From Limnomonas spitsbergensis (lineage: Eukaryota; Chlorophyta; Chlorophyceae; Chlamydomonadales): a DNA stretch of 64,000 nt. Shown in pieces: positions 51,218 through 64,000 of the stretch (within the stretch, counting starts at the first letter, position 1; every line of letters begins with the position of its first letter). The stretch lies in NCBI GenBank assembly GCA_037349105.1, contig JAYJMM010000109.1, positions 3,111,001 through 3,175,000 on the forward strand, written 5' to 3'. Position numbers and translations under genes: made by a program. The notes beneath the pieces are model-generated. The model was not told where the DNA came from. It was given only the letters and a program-made list of their open reading frames with translations, and made no database searches.

Positions 51218-52060
51218 AGTCAATGATGTTACACCTCTGGGCCCTGCTCAAGAAGGCTCCGCCGCGTGGGATGGGAGAAATTAAAAGAAAGAGTGAGGGG
51301 GGAGAAAAGACGGGGAGGGAAAATGGAAGAACAGAGAAAACTAAAAGGAAGAGGGGGGAAAGGAACAAAAGGAAAGGCAAACAAGTCATCACCCATAGCG
51401 GCATTGAGGAAGTCCCCGTACCAACCACAAAAATTCAATCCCTAAACATTCACATGATGAGCTTGCACAGATCCTTCATCTAGTCCCGCTTACTCAAGGC
51501 TACCTGTACAGACTTCATTGAGGAATTCATTGAATGTCCCAAGATGTGAATATGCATCATTAAACTCGTTTGGACAAAAACACATCTGAATGGCCATGCT
51601 CCTCAAAGCAAATCTGCAGCTTTCTTAGCATTTCAATCTCACATTACCCCTAGGCCCTTTTGAAAAGAATCGTACCACTGGGTGCTCAACTACCTTGTTG
51701 GGAGAAAACTTAAGGGAGGCAAGGAAAACAAGGAGAAAGAAAATAAGCCCCGCCCCCCCCCTCCCCTCCAAAAAGAGGAAAGGCAGTCTGCCGAAGATTC
51801 ACCTGCCCCTCTAGAGTCTAGCCTTGAACAAGTCAAAAGAAAAGAGAGGAGAGAAGGCAAGAGAGGACTAACAAGGAAAAGTCCCCTCCCCCCCAAAGTA
51901 AAAGAAACTGATTCCCCATCCCCTCCAGATACTAGCTCTCAACAAAGTGAACCACATACTTCCATTCAAGCCAGAGCCTTTCACTCATGCCTGCCTCGGT
52001 ACAACTGGTGAAAGTCTGTAGCGCCTTACAAAGGACAATACATGCAGAAACCTCGCGACA
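51218..52060 (-). mobile_element. decayed LINE 3' ends
   Basis: The terminal block GTCAATGATGTTACACCTCT, GGGCCCTGCTCAAGAAGGCT begins at 51218. A purine-rich 3' UTR stretch recurs at 51690-51900 and the ORF C-terminus at 51930-52060 (minus strand EAGMSERLWLEWKYVVHFVE), as in the 17.7 kb copy. The 51.2 and 51.7 kb parts may be two insertions. Confidence 0.6.
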
Positions 52061-52752
52061 GTATTTGACTTGAATGCAGTAACGCACCCACTGTTTATGC
52101 CGCCATGCAAATGATCTGCGGGATGGTGGACCGAATCCATGGACAAGTAAAAAATCTGAATCCAATTAAAAACAGCTACCTACGAGCCTCCCACCGGAGG
52201 CATCATGCGCAGCCAGCCTTGCTGCTTGGGCCTGTGTCTATAGGCTAGCAGCCCCTTGAAGGTGGACTTGAACTCCCCCCCCCCTAAAACACTAGAGCAA
52301 GGGCATTTAAATCCCCAATCAGGATACCTTAACCCACGGAAGAACACCGGGCTACTGAGTTGCCCATGTGGTGATAATAGGCCGGGGCATCCAGCCAGAA
52401 ATTCTTCCATCCAAACAAGGTCCTAGCAAGGCTCCCATTGGTGTCTCTGATTCTACGCGTCAATGGATCTATCTTTGGAGATAATCCTAAGACGTGAGAA
52501 TATCGCAGAAATACGGCTGAGCATGAGAAGATTGCACAGAAAGCCAATAGGCAGGAATCATCCTAAAGCCTCCTGATCGATATCCTCTCCTGGGAGCATC
52601 AAACCCTGGTTGGGAACTATTTTAACAATGTCTGGTGAACAAAAAGATGGAAGAAGTGAGATAGTCAAGCATGCAGTACAGCGAAACGGAAGTCTTTTAT
52701 TCAGTAATTAAGAAATACTGACATGGCATGACTTTTTACTACATTTAGCACT
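52061..52752. other. intergenic, no gene seen
   Basis: No recognisable coding or repeat signal by eye. Confidence 0.4.
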
Positions 52753-53246
52753 GTAGAACCGGATAGGGTTCGCGCACCCCGGATTTGGATGTTTTAGCAA
52801 ATCGTCCGTGCAGGCAAATAAGCCCTGTGTCCGCGCAGCGCATTTACCGCGCAGCAACCAATTTGAGCAAATTATTTTATTTTCTGTGTGCGCAACCCAA
52901 CCCCTGGCGCAACCAATACGATCTTATTAATACAGGTCCGCGCAGCTTCCATAACAACAACTTCGCGCAAGGCAAATAGTCAAAAGAGGATGAGGCCGAC
53001 TGCCCTTAACTGAACAGCTCTCCTGGAAAGTGCTGCTAGATAGTCGACAGCACCGTTCTGCCGACCATTGAACATAATCTTGAAATTTTGTACTGGTAAT
53101 TAGTCCACGCACGGACGCACCCCCCCAAATCGTTGTTTTAGCCTTTGACTACCAAGTTCGCGCAACGTTTTTTTTTGAATTGTTTTTATCGCGCATGCTG
53201 TTCGCGCACCCCCCAAGATAATTAACTTAAGTGATACCGGTTCTAC
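52753..53246. mobile_element. candidate non-autonomous TIR element (about 494 bp)
   Basis: The stretch is bounded by GTAGAACCGG and its reverse complement CCGGTTCTAC. Just inside each end is TTCGCGCACCCC or its complement-related form (GTTCGCGCACCCC near 53200). Many CGCGCA or GCGCAA words punctuate an otherwise AT-rich body. No ORF is present. Target-site duplication is not evident, so the ends are provisional. Confidence 0.5.
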
Positions 53247-54008
53247 GGTAATACAATACATGAAAACAAAAATGCGTGAGGCCTGGATCAGTGAAAGTAA
53301 CGGCTGAGCTGGCGAGCAATAGCACTGCTTGCAACAGTATGAACAGAACCAGTAGCCGGATTATCAACACAGTAAATACTGAAGGGCACAGACTGAGGGT
53401 ATGGTATAATAACCTACAGGGCACAGTCTGTGTATAAAGCAGTGTATACAGCAGTCCCTCTTTCGTGTAACTAGCATCGTATATCCACAGTCGTGTATCG
53501 ATGCAACAGCTGCATGACATTCAATGCCGGTACTCTGCCATTGTGCCCAGGAATGTACGGTATATTGGGTGCATGGACTTCAGTGGTCCCAATTGAAATG
53601 TTTTAGGCATCCAGGAAACATCTCATACCGTGCATGGCGCCCAAAAAGTGTTTGTCATACAACTTACCACAGACAGGCAGGGTCAATGCTATTTTCATCG
53701 ATAGGACATGGTCTGGTCGCCATGTCCATGTCTGCTGACTCGCTCGAGATTATGACGGTGTAGCAGGCTCGTGGCTGAATGAGTGAGGTCGAAGGCCAAA
53801 TGGAACTTAAAACCTCCCTCTTACTGTCCCTCTCATATGAAAGATATGTCGGCTCATCGTCTGAACTCTCGTAAGCATAGCTGCCGGCCGGTGTTGCATC
53901 CCAACTCCGACCATTTTGCCGTACTCACATGTCCCGAAAATGTGTTGCATAAATGTTGCCGGAAATGTGCATCGCAACATCACTTCACTTCGTATCGGTC
54001 TTGCCGTC
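53247..54008. other. intergenic, upstream of the LRR gene
   Basis: No element recognised. The LRR reading frame is open from 53916, so its start could lie there. Confidence 0.4.
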
Positions 54009-56342
54009 ATGACGGCCTTACCGTCGATGGAATCGCCACTCCTGGAAGACGTGTTGCAGCCTGCATGGAAACACCTCGCGGATGTGCAGCAAGTAAAAAA
54101 GAACCTCCGCTTAACGAGTCGAGGCCTACGGTCCGTCGTGGACAACCTTATCACAAGCATGGAAATAAAAATAGCTGGGCGACAATGCCAAGGCATGGGG
54201 AGGCAATGGCCAAATGTGACCAGGGTTCGTGTAACAGTGTCAGGCCAGCACCCTGAGGACATGGCCGTGAGCGGAGCGAGCTTCCCAAGCATGACATCTC
54301 TGGCGATCACCCTGGTACGTAATACGGAGTGCAGCTGTTGTTGATGTAGTGTAAGAAATGCAGAGATTACGGTAGTAATCATAAAAGAAAAGCGCCGAGT
54401 ATCCAGTGAGTAATTTGTGCTAGTGTTTTTGTGCCGGAAGAGAATTTTGAGGGAACTTGCTGACATTCCATGTGCCGGTATGCATCCCTTAGTTAACAAC
54501 GCATCATCAGCAAGGTCAAAATCTTGGAAAACAAGATAGCACACATAGACCATAGCATGACTACGCCCAGTGTTTATTACAGAACACCCCAGGCCACCTA
54601 CGGGCTGTCAGGCAGCCACCAATGGACCCATGGAGACAAAACCTTGACAATGACCAGGGGCTCAAGAGCTGGGCTTGCTGCACAGGCCACCCCTGCCGTA
54701 AGCCACGATGCAGCTGAAGCACCCTAAAATAAACCGTAATGATGCTGTCATCCACACGCAGGACCGCGGCATCAAGACCTTCCCGCCTTCTTTCTTAGAG
54801 GGTTGCAGCCGCCTACGTCGTCTGGACCTCAGAGGATGCTCCACTCATATCCAAGATCTGGCCCCGCTGAACCTCTGCCCTCTGCTTCGGCAGTTGAACC
54901 TCAACGGCTGCCTTTCTGTGACACAACTGACTCCCCTTGCCGAGCATGCTCAACACCTTACGGAGCTCGACATGAGCGGGTGCGCGTCCGTCACCAGCCT
55001 GCAGCCGCTAGCCGCGTGCGCCAAACTCTGCAAGCTGACCGCCAAGTTCTGTACCTCCCTGCTCAGCCTGCTACCTCTGCAAGCTTGCCGCGAGCTGAGT
55101 GACGTCAAAGTTTCAGGCTGCACCACGCTGCTCAGGCTTACCTCACTCCCTCAGCTTACCAAGCTGGACATCAGCGGCTGCACGCAGCTAGTGGACCTCT
55201 CACCGCTGACACAGTGCACACAAATGCAGCACCTGAACATGACGATGTGCACCTCTATCTCCAGCCTCGCGGCGCTGACATGTATGGGCCAGCTGCAGGC
55301 GCTCGTCATGACCGGATGCAGATCTATCTCAGATCTGGATCCGCTGCAGCACTGCACCGGCTTGCAGGCTCTGAACTTGGCTCGGTGCTGGGAGGTGAAG
55401 GATCTGAAGCCTCTCGCCACCTGCCGCCACCTCAGCAGCCTGGATATCAGAGGCAGCTCGGCGGTGAGCTGCTTGCAGCCACTGAGGTCTCTGGTCCACC
55501 TGCAAAGGCTCCATATGGCTAAGTGTGCTCTGGTATCAGACGCCTCACCACTTGCTGCCTGTCCGGCGCTCCAGGAGCTAGACATGTCCGGCTGTGCTTC
55601 CATCCTCGCGCTGCCACAGCTGGCGAGCTGCATCTGCCTCGTCGCCTCCAGCTGCGTCTCATTGACAGAGCTGCTACTGCCTCCACAGGGGGCAAGGCTC
55701 GAGATCCTCGACCTGGGCTTCTGCTCGTCCCTGAATACGATCCAGGCGCTCAGCAGCTGCATGCCCCTCGTCAAAACACTGAGCCTCAGGGGCTGCGCGT
55801 CCCTCACAGACCTGCGCCTACTGGCTGGGTGCGTGCTCCTGCGCAGCCTGGACCTCAGTGGCTGCACGGCGTTGCGGTGCTTGGAGCCCCTGTCAGCATG
55901 CACGGGCCTCCACAAGCTCCAGATGCCCAGCTGCATTTCCGTCTCCGACCTGGCACCCCTCTCAAGCTGCACCGCGTTGCAAATCCTGAACATTGCGGAC
56001 TGCTACTCTGTGGCAGACCTGGGCCACCTCAGGGCCTTGGTTCAGCTCAGGAGCTTGGATGTGAGTGGCTGCATGCTGCTGTTGGACCTGACACCCCTGG
56101 CTGCGTGCACGCGGCTTCAAGGGTTGGACATAGGGCGCTGCGGCCTGCTCACGGATTTGACGCCCCTTGCCCACTGCGTGCAGCTCCAGAGCCTGGAGCT
56201 CGGGGGTTGCGGCTCCGTGACCAGCCTTGTGCCACTGGCGCAATGCTCAGCATTGCAGAACTTGGACATCAGGGGATGCCTGTCCCTCAGGGAACCGCAT
56301 GCACTGGTTCACATGGCCAGCTCATGGGGCGCATGGGACTGA
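54009..56342 (+). CDS. leucine-rich-repeat protein (AMN1/F-box-LRR-like)
   Basis: Exon 1 at 54009-54314 (MTALPSMESPLLEDVLQPAW, with an F-box-like start; an upstream Met at 53916 is in frame) joins in phase to exon 2 at 54762-56342, about 628 residues. Exon 2 is almost wholly 23-residue LRRs of the pattern L-x-x-L-D-x-S/R-G-C-x-x-x-x-x-L-x-P-L-x-x-C, for example LRRLDLRGCS, LTELDMSGCASVTSLQPLA and LRSLDLSGCTALRCLEPLS. About twenty repeats can be counted. Cys-containing LRRs of this kind form horseshoe scaffolds and in F-box proteins recruit substrates for ubiquitylation. The F-box itself is not convincing enough to assert. Confidence 0.75.
54575..54730. repeat. dispersed repeat, SINE-like (copy c)
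   Basis: GGCTGTCAGGCAGCCACCAA, then GGGCTTGCTGCACAGGCCAC and CAGCTGAAGCACCCTAAAAT, parallel the 29665-29815 copy. It sits in the single intron of the LRR gene. Confidence 0.45.
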
Positions 56343-59300
56343 TACAAGGAATGTAGAGCATCGATGCACTGTTCTGCACATACCGGTCATGACCTGATGG
56401 AAACATTTCCCCAACTGTCTAAATTGGTTTCACGCATGATTAGCAACATCGGAACTTGCTATCATGGTTCTTGTTACCGGTAGTCAATCTTGGCATCCTT
56501 GCCGTAAATTTGCCATTAATTACGAGCTTAATTAGGGTACTTTCTGCTGCCTCGCTGTGGAAGCCGTATCTTCATCAGGGGATCAAGATTGTGAATACGC
56601 TGGGGACCCGACTGGGTGCAGTACTACCGACCAAAGCAGCCAGCCTGTATCCATGTGGAATACAGGGAACCACTGTTCTCTGGTTTTAACCGAGTATCTC
56701 GAAGCCTGCGGTAAAGAGCAGGATGCCATACTTTTAGCAAGCTCTTTGGGATACTGCTGGAGGAGTGCAGGTAGTGTTTATATTATTGTTTTTTTGAAGA
56801 ATAGGGATCGCTTTTAAAAAACAATGTAGTATAATTTGAGAGTGATTCGTAGAGTTGCAAATGTGGTTTGACTCGCCCATGCTGCTGTACATGTGCGGGA
56901 TATCTTCCCTCATGGCTGGCACTGGTTGCGAGCTGGTAGCCAGCCCAGGGGGGGGGGGCATTATCTGATGGCTGTACAAGTTTATTTAGTGCACAAAACA
57001 GTTTGCAGGCGTCTATCTTATGTAACCATTGTGATGCTCCTCTGGGCTGTAACATATTTACAGATTCACCTGGTTATCATCATCCATGCCACCTCTTGAT
57101 GCGGCCGGAAGCTAATCAAATGCCCCAAGCTTCGTCATGGCTTTTGGTGTATTTGCTTTATATTCTGGTACTGCTCTGGTCGCAGGCGCTTCCGGTTGCA
57201 CAATGGACTGGAACAGTCAGGGAATTGGAAACCAAAAATGCCCAATGCATATAAAAGCACAAATAACGCAAAATATGATTTAGCCATTGAATGCCTGACC
57301 TTTGATTCCGACCCTGATGACGGGGATCCTGGCTGTGCTTTACAGTGGTTATTTTAAGGCACGATATATCGTGAATCACGATGAAACGGGGGTAAATCGA
57401 CGTTGGCCGGCACGATGAAACCTAGGTTTTCGCACTTTGCACTTGTGACTGCCGAGATTGCCTCTCAAACTGCCACTTTGACGCTAGGGGATATGTGTCA
57501 GATTGGATTGCGAAAGGCCATAGCGATGGCGCTTACAGAACTCTTAAGGGCTCCGGGACGAATGCCTTCCAAGAATCTTACTTCGAAGACGGTGTTTCGC
57601 CCTGTTTCGCGAGGGGAGTAGCTGATTTATCGCGGCTTTAACTACAGCTTGAACTAGTACATGCATGTGGCAAATCAAGTCATGCAAAGTGAACAGCGGG
57701 ACTTTGAAGGACACGATCGTCAAGGAAGAACGAACAGCCCGCTATCAGAAAAAAACTAGCAGAGTTCAAAGCCAAGGCGGCAGCAAGGCAGGTCTGTGTA
57801 GCAGGTACCGTCGATCTTGCTGCATGCAAACGAAGGACAGCCTCTCCTGCATGCAGCAGTGGATCATGCTGGCTCGCTCAGCTAATCTTCATCATGGTCC
57901 CAAGGTCGGTGGAGAAGGAGCGGATGTTCTCAGCCATGAAGTATGTCAAGAAGACAAGAACCCACAGCGGAACTTGCTGCAGCGACCTAGTACGCTTGAG
58001 CCTTTCACCATCCTAGGGTCACCATTAGAAACTTCCCCTACAAGGAAGCCAGTAGGGCCTGGCTAGAGCAGAAGGAATGCAGGAAGGTCCAGTAGGGCAG
58101 TCGGAATGATTGCAGAATTTTACAGCAGCTGGGAATTATTGATACTCAGGCGCCCCCTCGCACCCCCCCACCGAGGCTTCGCCTCGGATTCACTATAAAT
58201 CCGAGCTTTTAGAAAGTCGAAAAAATCAGGCACTGTAAGATGAAGGTTTGCCTAAATCCTTAAGATAAGCACTGGTGCTTTACCATCATGGTTTTCCCAA
58301 TCAGACACAGATGGGGGCATACCGGTGCTTTCTTTGACACCGCGTATTTTATCATCCACGCAAGCGGCAGGCATGACATTCTCATGTCTTATCATTCTCT
58401 TTATGATAACATGAATTGCAGGTTTTAGTATTTAATATACCGTACATAATTGTGCACATGTCCTGTCACATGTAGCCTTTTTCACTCCTCCCATACACTG
58501 CTAGATGCACCTGGTCTTCTCACCAGAATGGCCGGATTCAAATTCTGGGATGGCTTGGGCATGCTCCCAATTCCTCAGATTACCATAAAAACGGAATTGT
58601 GGAGGTTCGACTCATGAAGCTTCTAGGATATTACCTTTGTTACTTCCTTTAACAAGCATCTGCACCTCTTTACCTGCCAAGGTCTGAACCTATCAGCAAT
58701 ACAGGGATTCACAATTTTGACTGCAGAGAATGGAAATGTCAACATAGCATATCCCATATTTCCAGCTCAGTTTCAAAACAACCTGGGTAAATATAGAACT
58801 CAGGAAGATCCAAACAACGAAATATGTCCCAAATCCGCCTCTTTCCGGCAGTTGCTACTGCGCTCAGTGCCCCTGCATACATCGGTATGCACCCGGAAGC
58901 AGAAATTATCAGGACATCAGAATTTTTTAATCAGGACTTCAAGTTGTCCCCGAGGTGGATCCCCCAGCCCTCAAAAATAAAACCTTCCTTGTCCCAGAGG
59001 ATAGAAAGAAGCAGTGAGGAGAGGGCCTCCAAGACATTCAGGCAATCAGGCTAACAAGGAGCCCACTGCATCCAGGCATGGGCAGATTAACTCCACACCA
59101 TGATAACGTTTTCAAAATGAGCTCAACGCAACCCTCCTTTTCCCCGGTACTGCAACTGGAAGCCACAAAAATAGGACCAAAGAGTGATTTGAAGGCTGCA
59201 TTTTTTAAAACCAGCTTGCAGAAATTGAGGCTCGCGAAATAGGATACGAATCGAGTCTACAGCACTAGCTGCAGCGTAGGTCACCAACAGGTGACAGCCT

Positions 59301-59557
59301 TCAAAACATCATGACGTTGACTATTCATCTATCATCAGATACCATGGGGGGCTTCTGGCAATCGAAAACGTCCGCCAGATTATGATTTTCACAGAAGCTT
59401 TTTAACTCAGCGAAAAATGTGGATCCTTTCCACGGCATCATATATAGAACCTGCGATCGCCTCGCGGCAAGGCAAACATTTTCAGCGCCGAGCCAACATA
59501 AAATGTCATCATCAAGGGGCTTTAACCCTCAACAAGAGGACTGGAAAGAGGTCATAC
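56343..59557. other. 3.2 kb without a recognised gene
   Basis: Open frames up to 133 residues occur (for example 57665-58066, and 57403-57621 with a Met and stop), but none has splice continuity, a known domain or a credible codon pattern. A 10-nt G run is at 56951-56960 and a perfect palindrome at 58171-58187. Confidence 0.5.
58171..58187. repeat. perfect hairpin CCGAGGC-TTC-GCCTCGG
   Basis: A 7-bp stem with a TTC loop, preceded by a C-rich stretch. No ORF abuts it. Function unknown. Confidence 0.7.
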
Positions 59558-59642
59558 TGTCAGAATGGGGATTGGTACGAGCTGCGCTGCCACTGGGAAA
59601 CATTAAAAAAGGTGTCCCAATGTACCAATCCCCATTCTGACA
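59558..59642. other. perfect 21-nt inverted repeat with 43-nt loop
   Basis: TGTCAGAATGGGGATTGGTA plus C at 59558-59578 is the exact reverse complement of 59622-59642. The loop itself has a smaller GGGA and TCCC pairing (CTGGGAAACA, GGTGTCCCAA). Transcribed in either direction it would fold into a stable hairpin. Confidence 0.9.
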
Positions 59643-59823
59643 TACACCCCACCAGTAAAACATGACAGGACACTCGCGAGAGCACGTCAGACCTGCACAT
59701 TTTTGTCGGCCAACATGTGCACAAGTGATTTATCCAGCAAAGGCTATATCATGGCAAACACATGCTCCAGGCATGCACATCATCCTGGCATGGCAAGCTG
59801 GAACACATCTCACCGCAATCTCA

Positions 59824-61725
59824 TCAGGTTGGAGGGCCATATCCCGCGTAGTAGGACGAGTAGCCAGTCATGGAAGGGGGTTGCAGCTGCCCTACCGGTG
59901 GCTGCATGGCAGGGCCGGCATGGGGTCCACCAGGGTACTGCTGCTGCTGCTGCGCCACAGCTCCCTGAGGAGCATACTGCCCCGGGGCATACCCCTGCGG
60001 GGGAAACTGCAGTTGCTGCGGCGGCGGTTGCGGCTGCTGAGGAGGTGGAGCATGAGGGTTCTGACCGGCCTGCTGTGCTGCCTGCGCAGCGTAATACTGC
60101 TGCCACTGCTGATAGTACTGGTGCTGGCTGTCAGCTGAGGGCACAGCTGCCGGCGTCTGTGCCGTGTACTGCGGAGATTCTTGAGGCGCCGCCAGCTGCG
60201 CATAGAACGCGGCGTGCTGCTGTTGCTGTGGGGCCGGCGCCGGCGCAGCAGCTGCAGGGTTGGGGCTTGCTAGGGTCGATTGCATCCCCGCCGCAGAGGC
60301 TGCTGCTGCAGCCGATGATGCGCCAGCAGAGCCCCCCGCCCCGTACATAGAATAGTATGGGTTGTCCTGGTGGGGCGCAGCAGCAGCTGCGGGACGGGCA
60401 GGGGTGGGGTGAGGTGCAGCAGGCTGGCTGTATCCAGCCACGGCAGGGGGAGCACCCGGGGCCTGCGAGGCTTTGCCCTTCATTGCGCCCTGGCTGTAAG
60501 GGTAGCTGTAGGCAGAGGCTTCAGTAGGGCCCGGTGGGGCAGCTGCAGCTGTTGCCTGATGAGGCGCGGATGGGTGATGGTGACCACCTCCCTGTGACCA
60601 AGGGTACTGGGAAGTTGCAGATGGCGGGCCGGGCTGGCTGGCCTGCTGCCTGGAGCTCTGCATAGCGGCGTTACTTGTGTGCTGGGCCGGTGGCTGGACA
60701 GCGGGAGGCCTGGTTGCCGCCTGCTGCTGCTGCTGGTGCGGTGCTCTGGAGGGAGGTGGCGGCTGGCTGGTCACGGCGGGGCTCCAGTGCTGTGGCTGAC
60801 GGTCGTGGGAGGGAGGGCCGGTCGGCTTCGGACCCTCCTGCTGCCCCATCCTGGCAGGCTCGCCCGGGTAGTACTGCGAGGGTCCAGCAGACACTCCCGG
60901 GGCGGGCGCATGTGAGGCATGGGCGGGGAAGCTGCGGTAACCCGTTCCCAGCTGCTGCTGCTGCTGCTGCTCATGTGGCGACGGCGACAAGTACCCCGAC
61001 ATTTGCGGGACGTGCTCCTGCTTGGACGCGGGCATGTACGGAGCGGGGCTCTGCTGCTGTTGGCCTACATGCATCGCAGGGTAGCTCGGGCCGGGAGCAG
61101 TCGGCAGCGGCGCTGGCATATGCATCCCTGGGGGCAGTTTGAGCCCTGGAGGTAGCTGCATGCCCGGAGGGAGTTGCATCCCCAAAGCCAATGCCGCCGC
61201 CACCACCTGGTCAACCTGCAGTGCAGCCGCAGCCGCTGCCGCTTCAGCCGGCACAGTGCTGGCCGCAGCAATCAGCAGAGACGCCGCCGCAGGGTCTGCC
61301 ATCACACCTGGGCCTTGGCTTGCCAGATCTCCCATCATCATGGCCAGGACCTCAGGGTTCAGGTCTGCACCGGGCGCAACCCCGGCCGCGAAAGGTGCGA
61401 GAGGTGGCGGCTGCAGCGGCCCCCCTGCCCTCCTCATCGGCCCGAGGCCTCCAGCCAGGCCCAGCGGCTCTCCCTGCGCCTCGAACCCATAGCCTGGTCC
61501 GACACCGCCACCACCTCCATAGCCCCCAGGCATCTCATAGGCACCAGGCATGGGTCCCATGCCCTGGCCGCCGGGAGGCCCATAGAAGCCGGCCCCTGAA
61601 CTTCTGCCCTGCTGCCCGTAACTGCCAGGATGCTGGTTGTGGTTGCCCTGGTGCATTGGGGGGCCCACGCCACCCGTAGCTTTTCCACGAGCGGAAGGTC
61701 CATGCGTAAGCTTCCGACAACGCAT
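59824..61725 (-). CDS. Pro/Gln/Gly-rich protein, 3'-terminal exon only
   Basis: The minus-strand frame gives 633 residues, beginning after an acceptor CGCTGCAG and so joined to exons beyond the window. It is low complexity: repeated QQQQ, GPP and PPG, MQLPPGMQLPPGLKLPPG, and Tyr-rich clusters (QHQYYQQWQQYYAAQAAQQ, YSSYYAGYGPP). This composition is typical of the tails of nuclear RNA-binding proteins such as SF1 or FUBP/KH proteins and of phase-separating factors. No folded domain is visible. The Met at 61725 is internal to the exon and is not asserted as the start. Confidence 0.6.
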   Translation of the reverse strand: MRCRKLTHGPSARGKATGGVGPPMHQGNHNQHPGSYGQQGRSSGAGFYGPPGGQGMGPMPGAYEMPGGYGGGGGVGPGYGFEAQGEPLGLAGGLGPMRRAGGPLQPPPLAPFAAGVAPGADLNPEVLAMMMGDLASQGPGVMADPAAASLLIAAASTVPAEAAAAAAALQVDQVVAAALALGMQLPPGMQLPPGLKLPPGMHMPAPLPTAPGPSYPAMHVGQQQQSPAPYMPASKQEHVPQMSGYLSPSPHEQQQQQQLGTGYRSFPAHASHAPAPGVSAGPSQYYPGEPARMGQQEGPKPTGPPSHDRQPQHWSPAVTSQPPPPSRAPHQQQQQAATRPPAVQPPAQHTSNAAMQSSRQQASQPGPPSATSQYPWSQGGGHHHPSAPHQATAAAAPPGPTEASAYSYPYSQGAMKGKASQAPGAPPAVAGYSQPAAPHPTPARPAAAAAPHQDNPYYSMYGAGGSAGASSAAAAASAAGMQSTLASPNPAAAAPAPAPQQQQHAAFYAQLAAPQESPQYTAQTPAAVPSADSQHQYYQQWQQYYAAQAAQQAGQNPHAPPPQQPQPPPQQLQFPPQGYAPGQYAPQGAVAQQQQQYPGGPHAGPAMQPPVGQLQPPSMTGYSSYYAGYGPPT

Positions 61726-61997
61726 CTGCAGCGAATGGGGCAGAGCCGCAGAGCATCAGCCAGGGAGATGAGGGTTGATCAACACAACGCGCAAGCTGAA
61801 CACCTGCCATGTCAAGACGAGGGTAGGTGGACACTTCGCGGGTCGAAACAAACGGGTTGCGGGTCCCGCACGCACCTTGACGGGCACCGACACCCAGGGC
61901 CCCATGAGCATGCATCTTGTACTGACGGCATATAAGGCCACCAGCAAGAGCATAATCCAGACGCACTGACCGCTTGCGCGACTGACTCACGAAAAGC

Positions 61998-64000
<2,003 letters not shown>

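Noticed and set aside
54803..56356. Overlapping plus- and minus-strand frames of up to 280 residues
   Set aside because: They are shadows of the LRR exon, which has regular repeats in its own frame.

Overview
This is nuclear DNA of a eukaryote, most likely a green microalga. The coding sequence is moderately GC-rich and split by short GT-AG introns. The genes are of green-lineage type: a Tic62-like NAD(P)-binding protein, an octotricopeptide-type (PPPEW-repeat) organelle RNA factor, an MTR4 exosome helicase with plant-like sequence, a U-box protein and an LRR protein. Interspersed LINE tails and two TTTAGGG units fit a trebouxiophyte such as Coccomyxa or Chlorella. The species is inference.

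Layout: 0.2-1.4 kb, 3' part of a Tic62-like gene (+). 2.1-4.2 kb, two 5'-truncated LINE copies (-). 5.0-8.3 kb, WD40 protein (+). 8.6-13.5 kb, PhoD-like phosphatase (-), ten exons with consistent phases. 13.8-16.5 kb, U-box protein (+), divergent from the phosphatase. 17-19.3 kb, LINE cluster. 20.2-23.7 kb, OPR protein (-). 24.2-34.7 kb, MTR4 helicase (+), 21 exons with consistent phases. 35.5-37.7 kb, tail-anchored SRPBCC/START-like protein (+). 38.6-49.2 kb, a retroelement (-) with split terminal repeats. 49.6-50.5 kb, small Lys-rich gene or pseudogene (+). 51.2-53.2 kb, LINE debris and a TIR element. 54.0-56.3 kb, LRR protein (+). 59.8-61.7 kb, last exon of a Pro/Gln-rich protein (-). 62-64 kb, a pure CA array running off the end. 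The host genes are ordinary housekeeping and accessory genes with no operon-like relation.

The most unusual objects are three. (1) The 38.6-49.2 kb element has the order alpha1 - ORFs - beta1 - alpha2 - beta2, like the split direct repeats of TOC/PAT elements. Its coding remnants are Ty3/gypsy-like (CCHC gag, polyprotein linker, integrase tail) plus a PHD finger, and it has a PPT-like tract and a candidate self-complementary primer site at the places an LTR element would have them. (2) MTR4 intron 13 carries 15 tandem copies of its own 3' splice site and four copies of its own 5' splice site; the acceptor array stays open in frame with the next exon. (3) A perfect 21-nt-arm hairpin lies at 59.6 kb.

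Exon boundaries were read by eye from splice signals and phase. No alignment or search was run.
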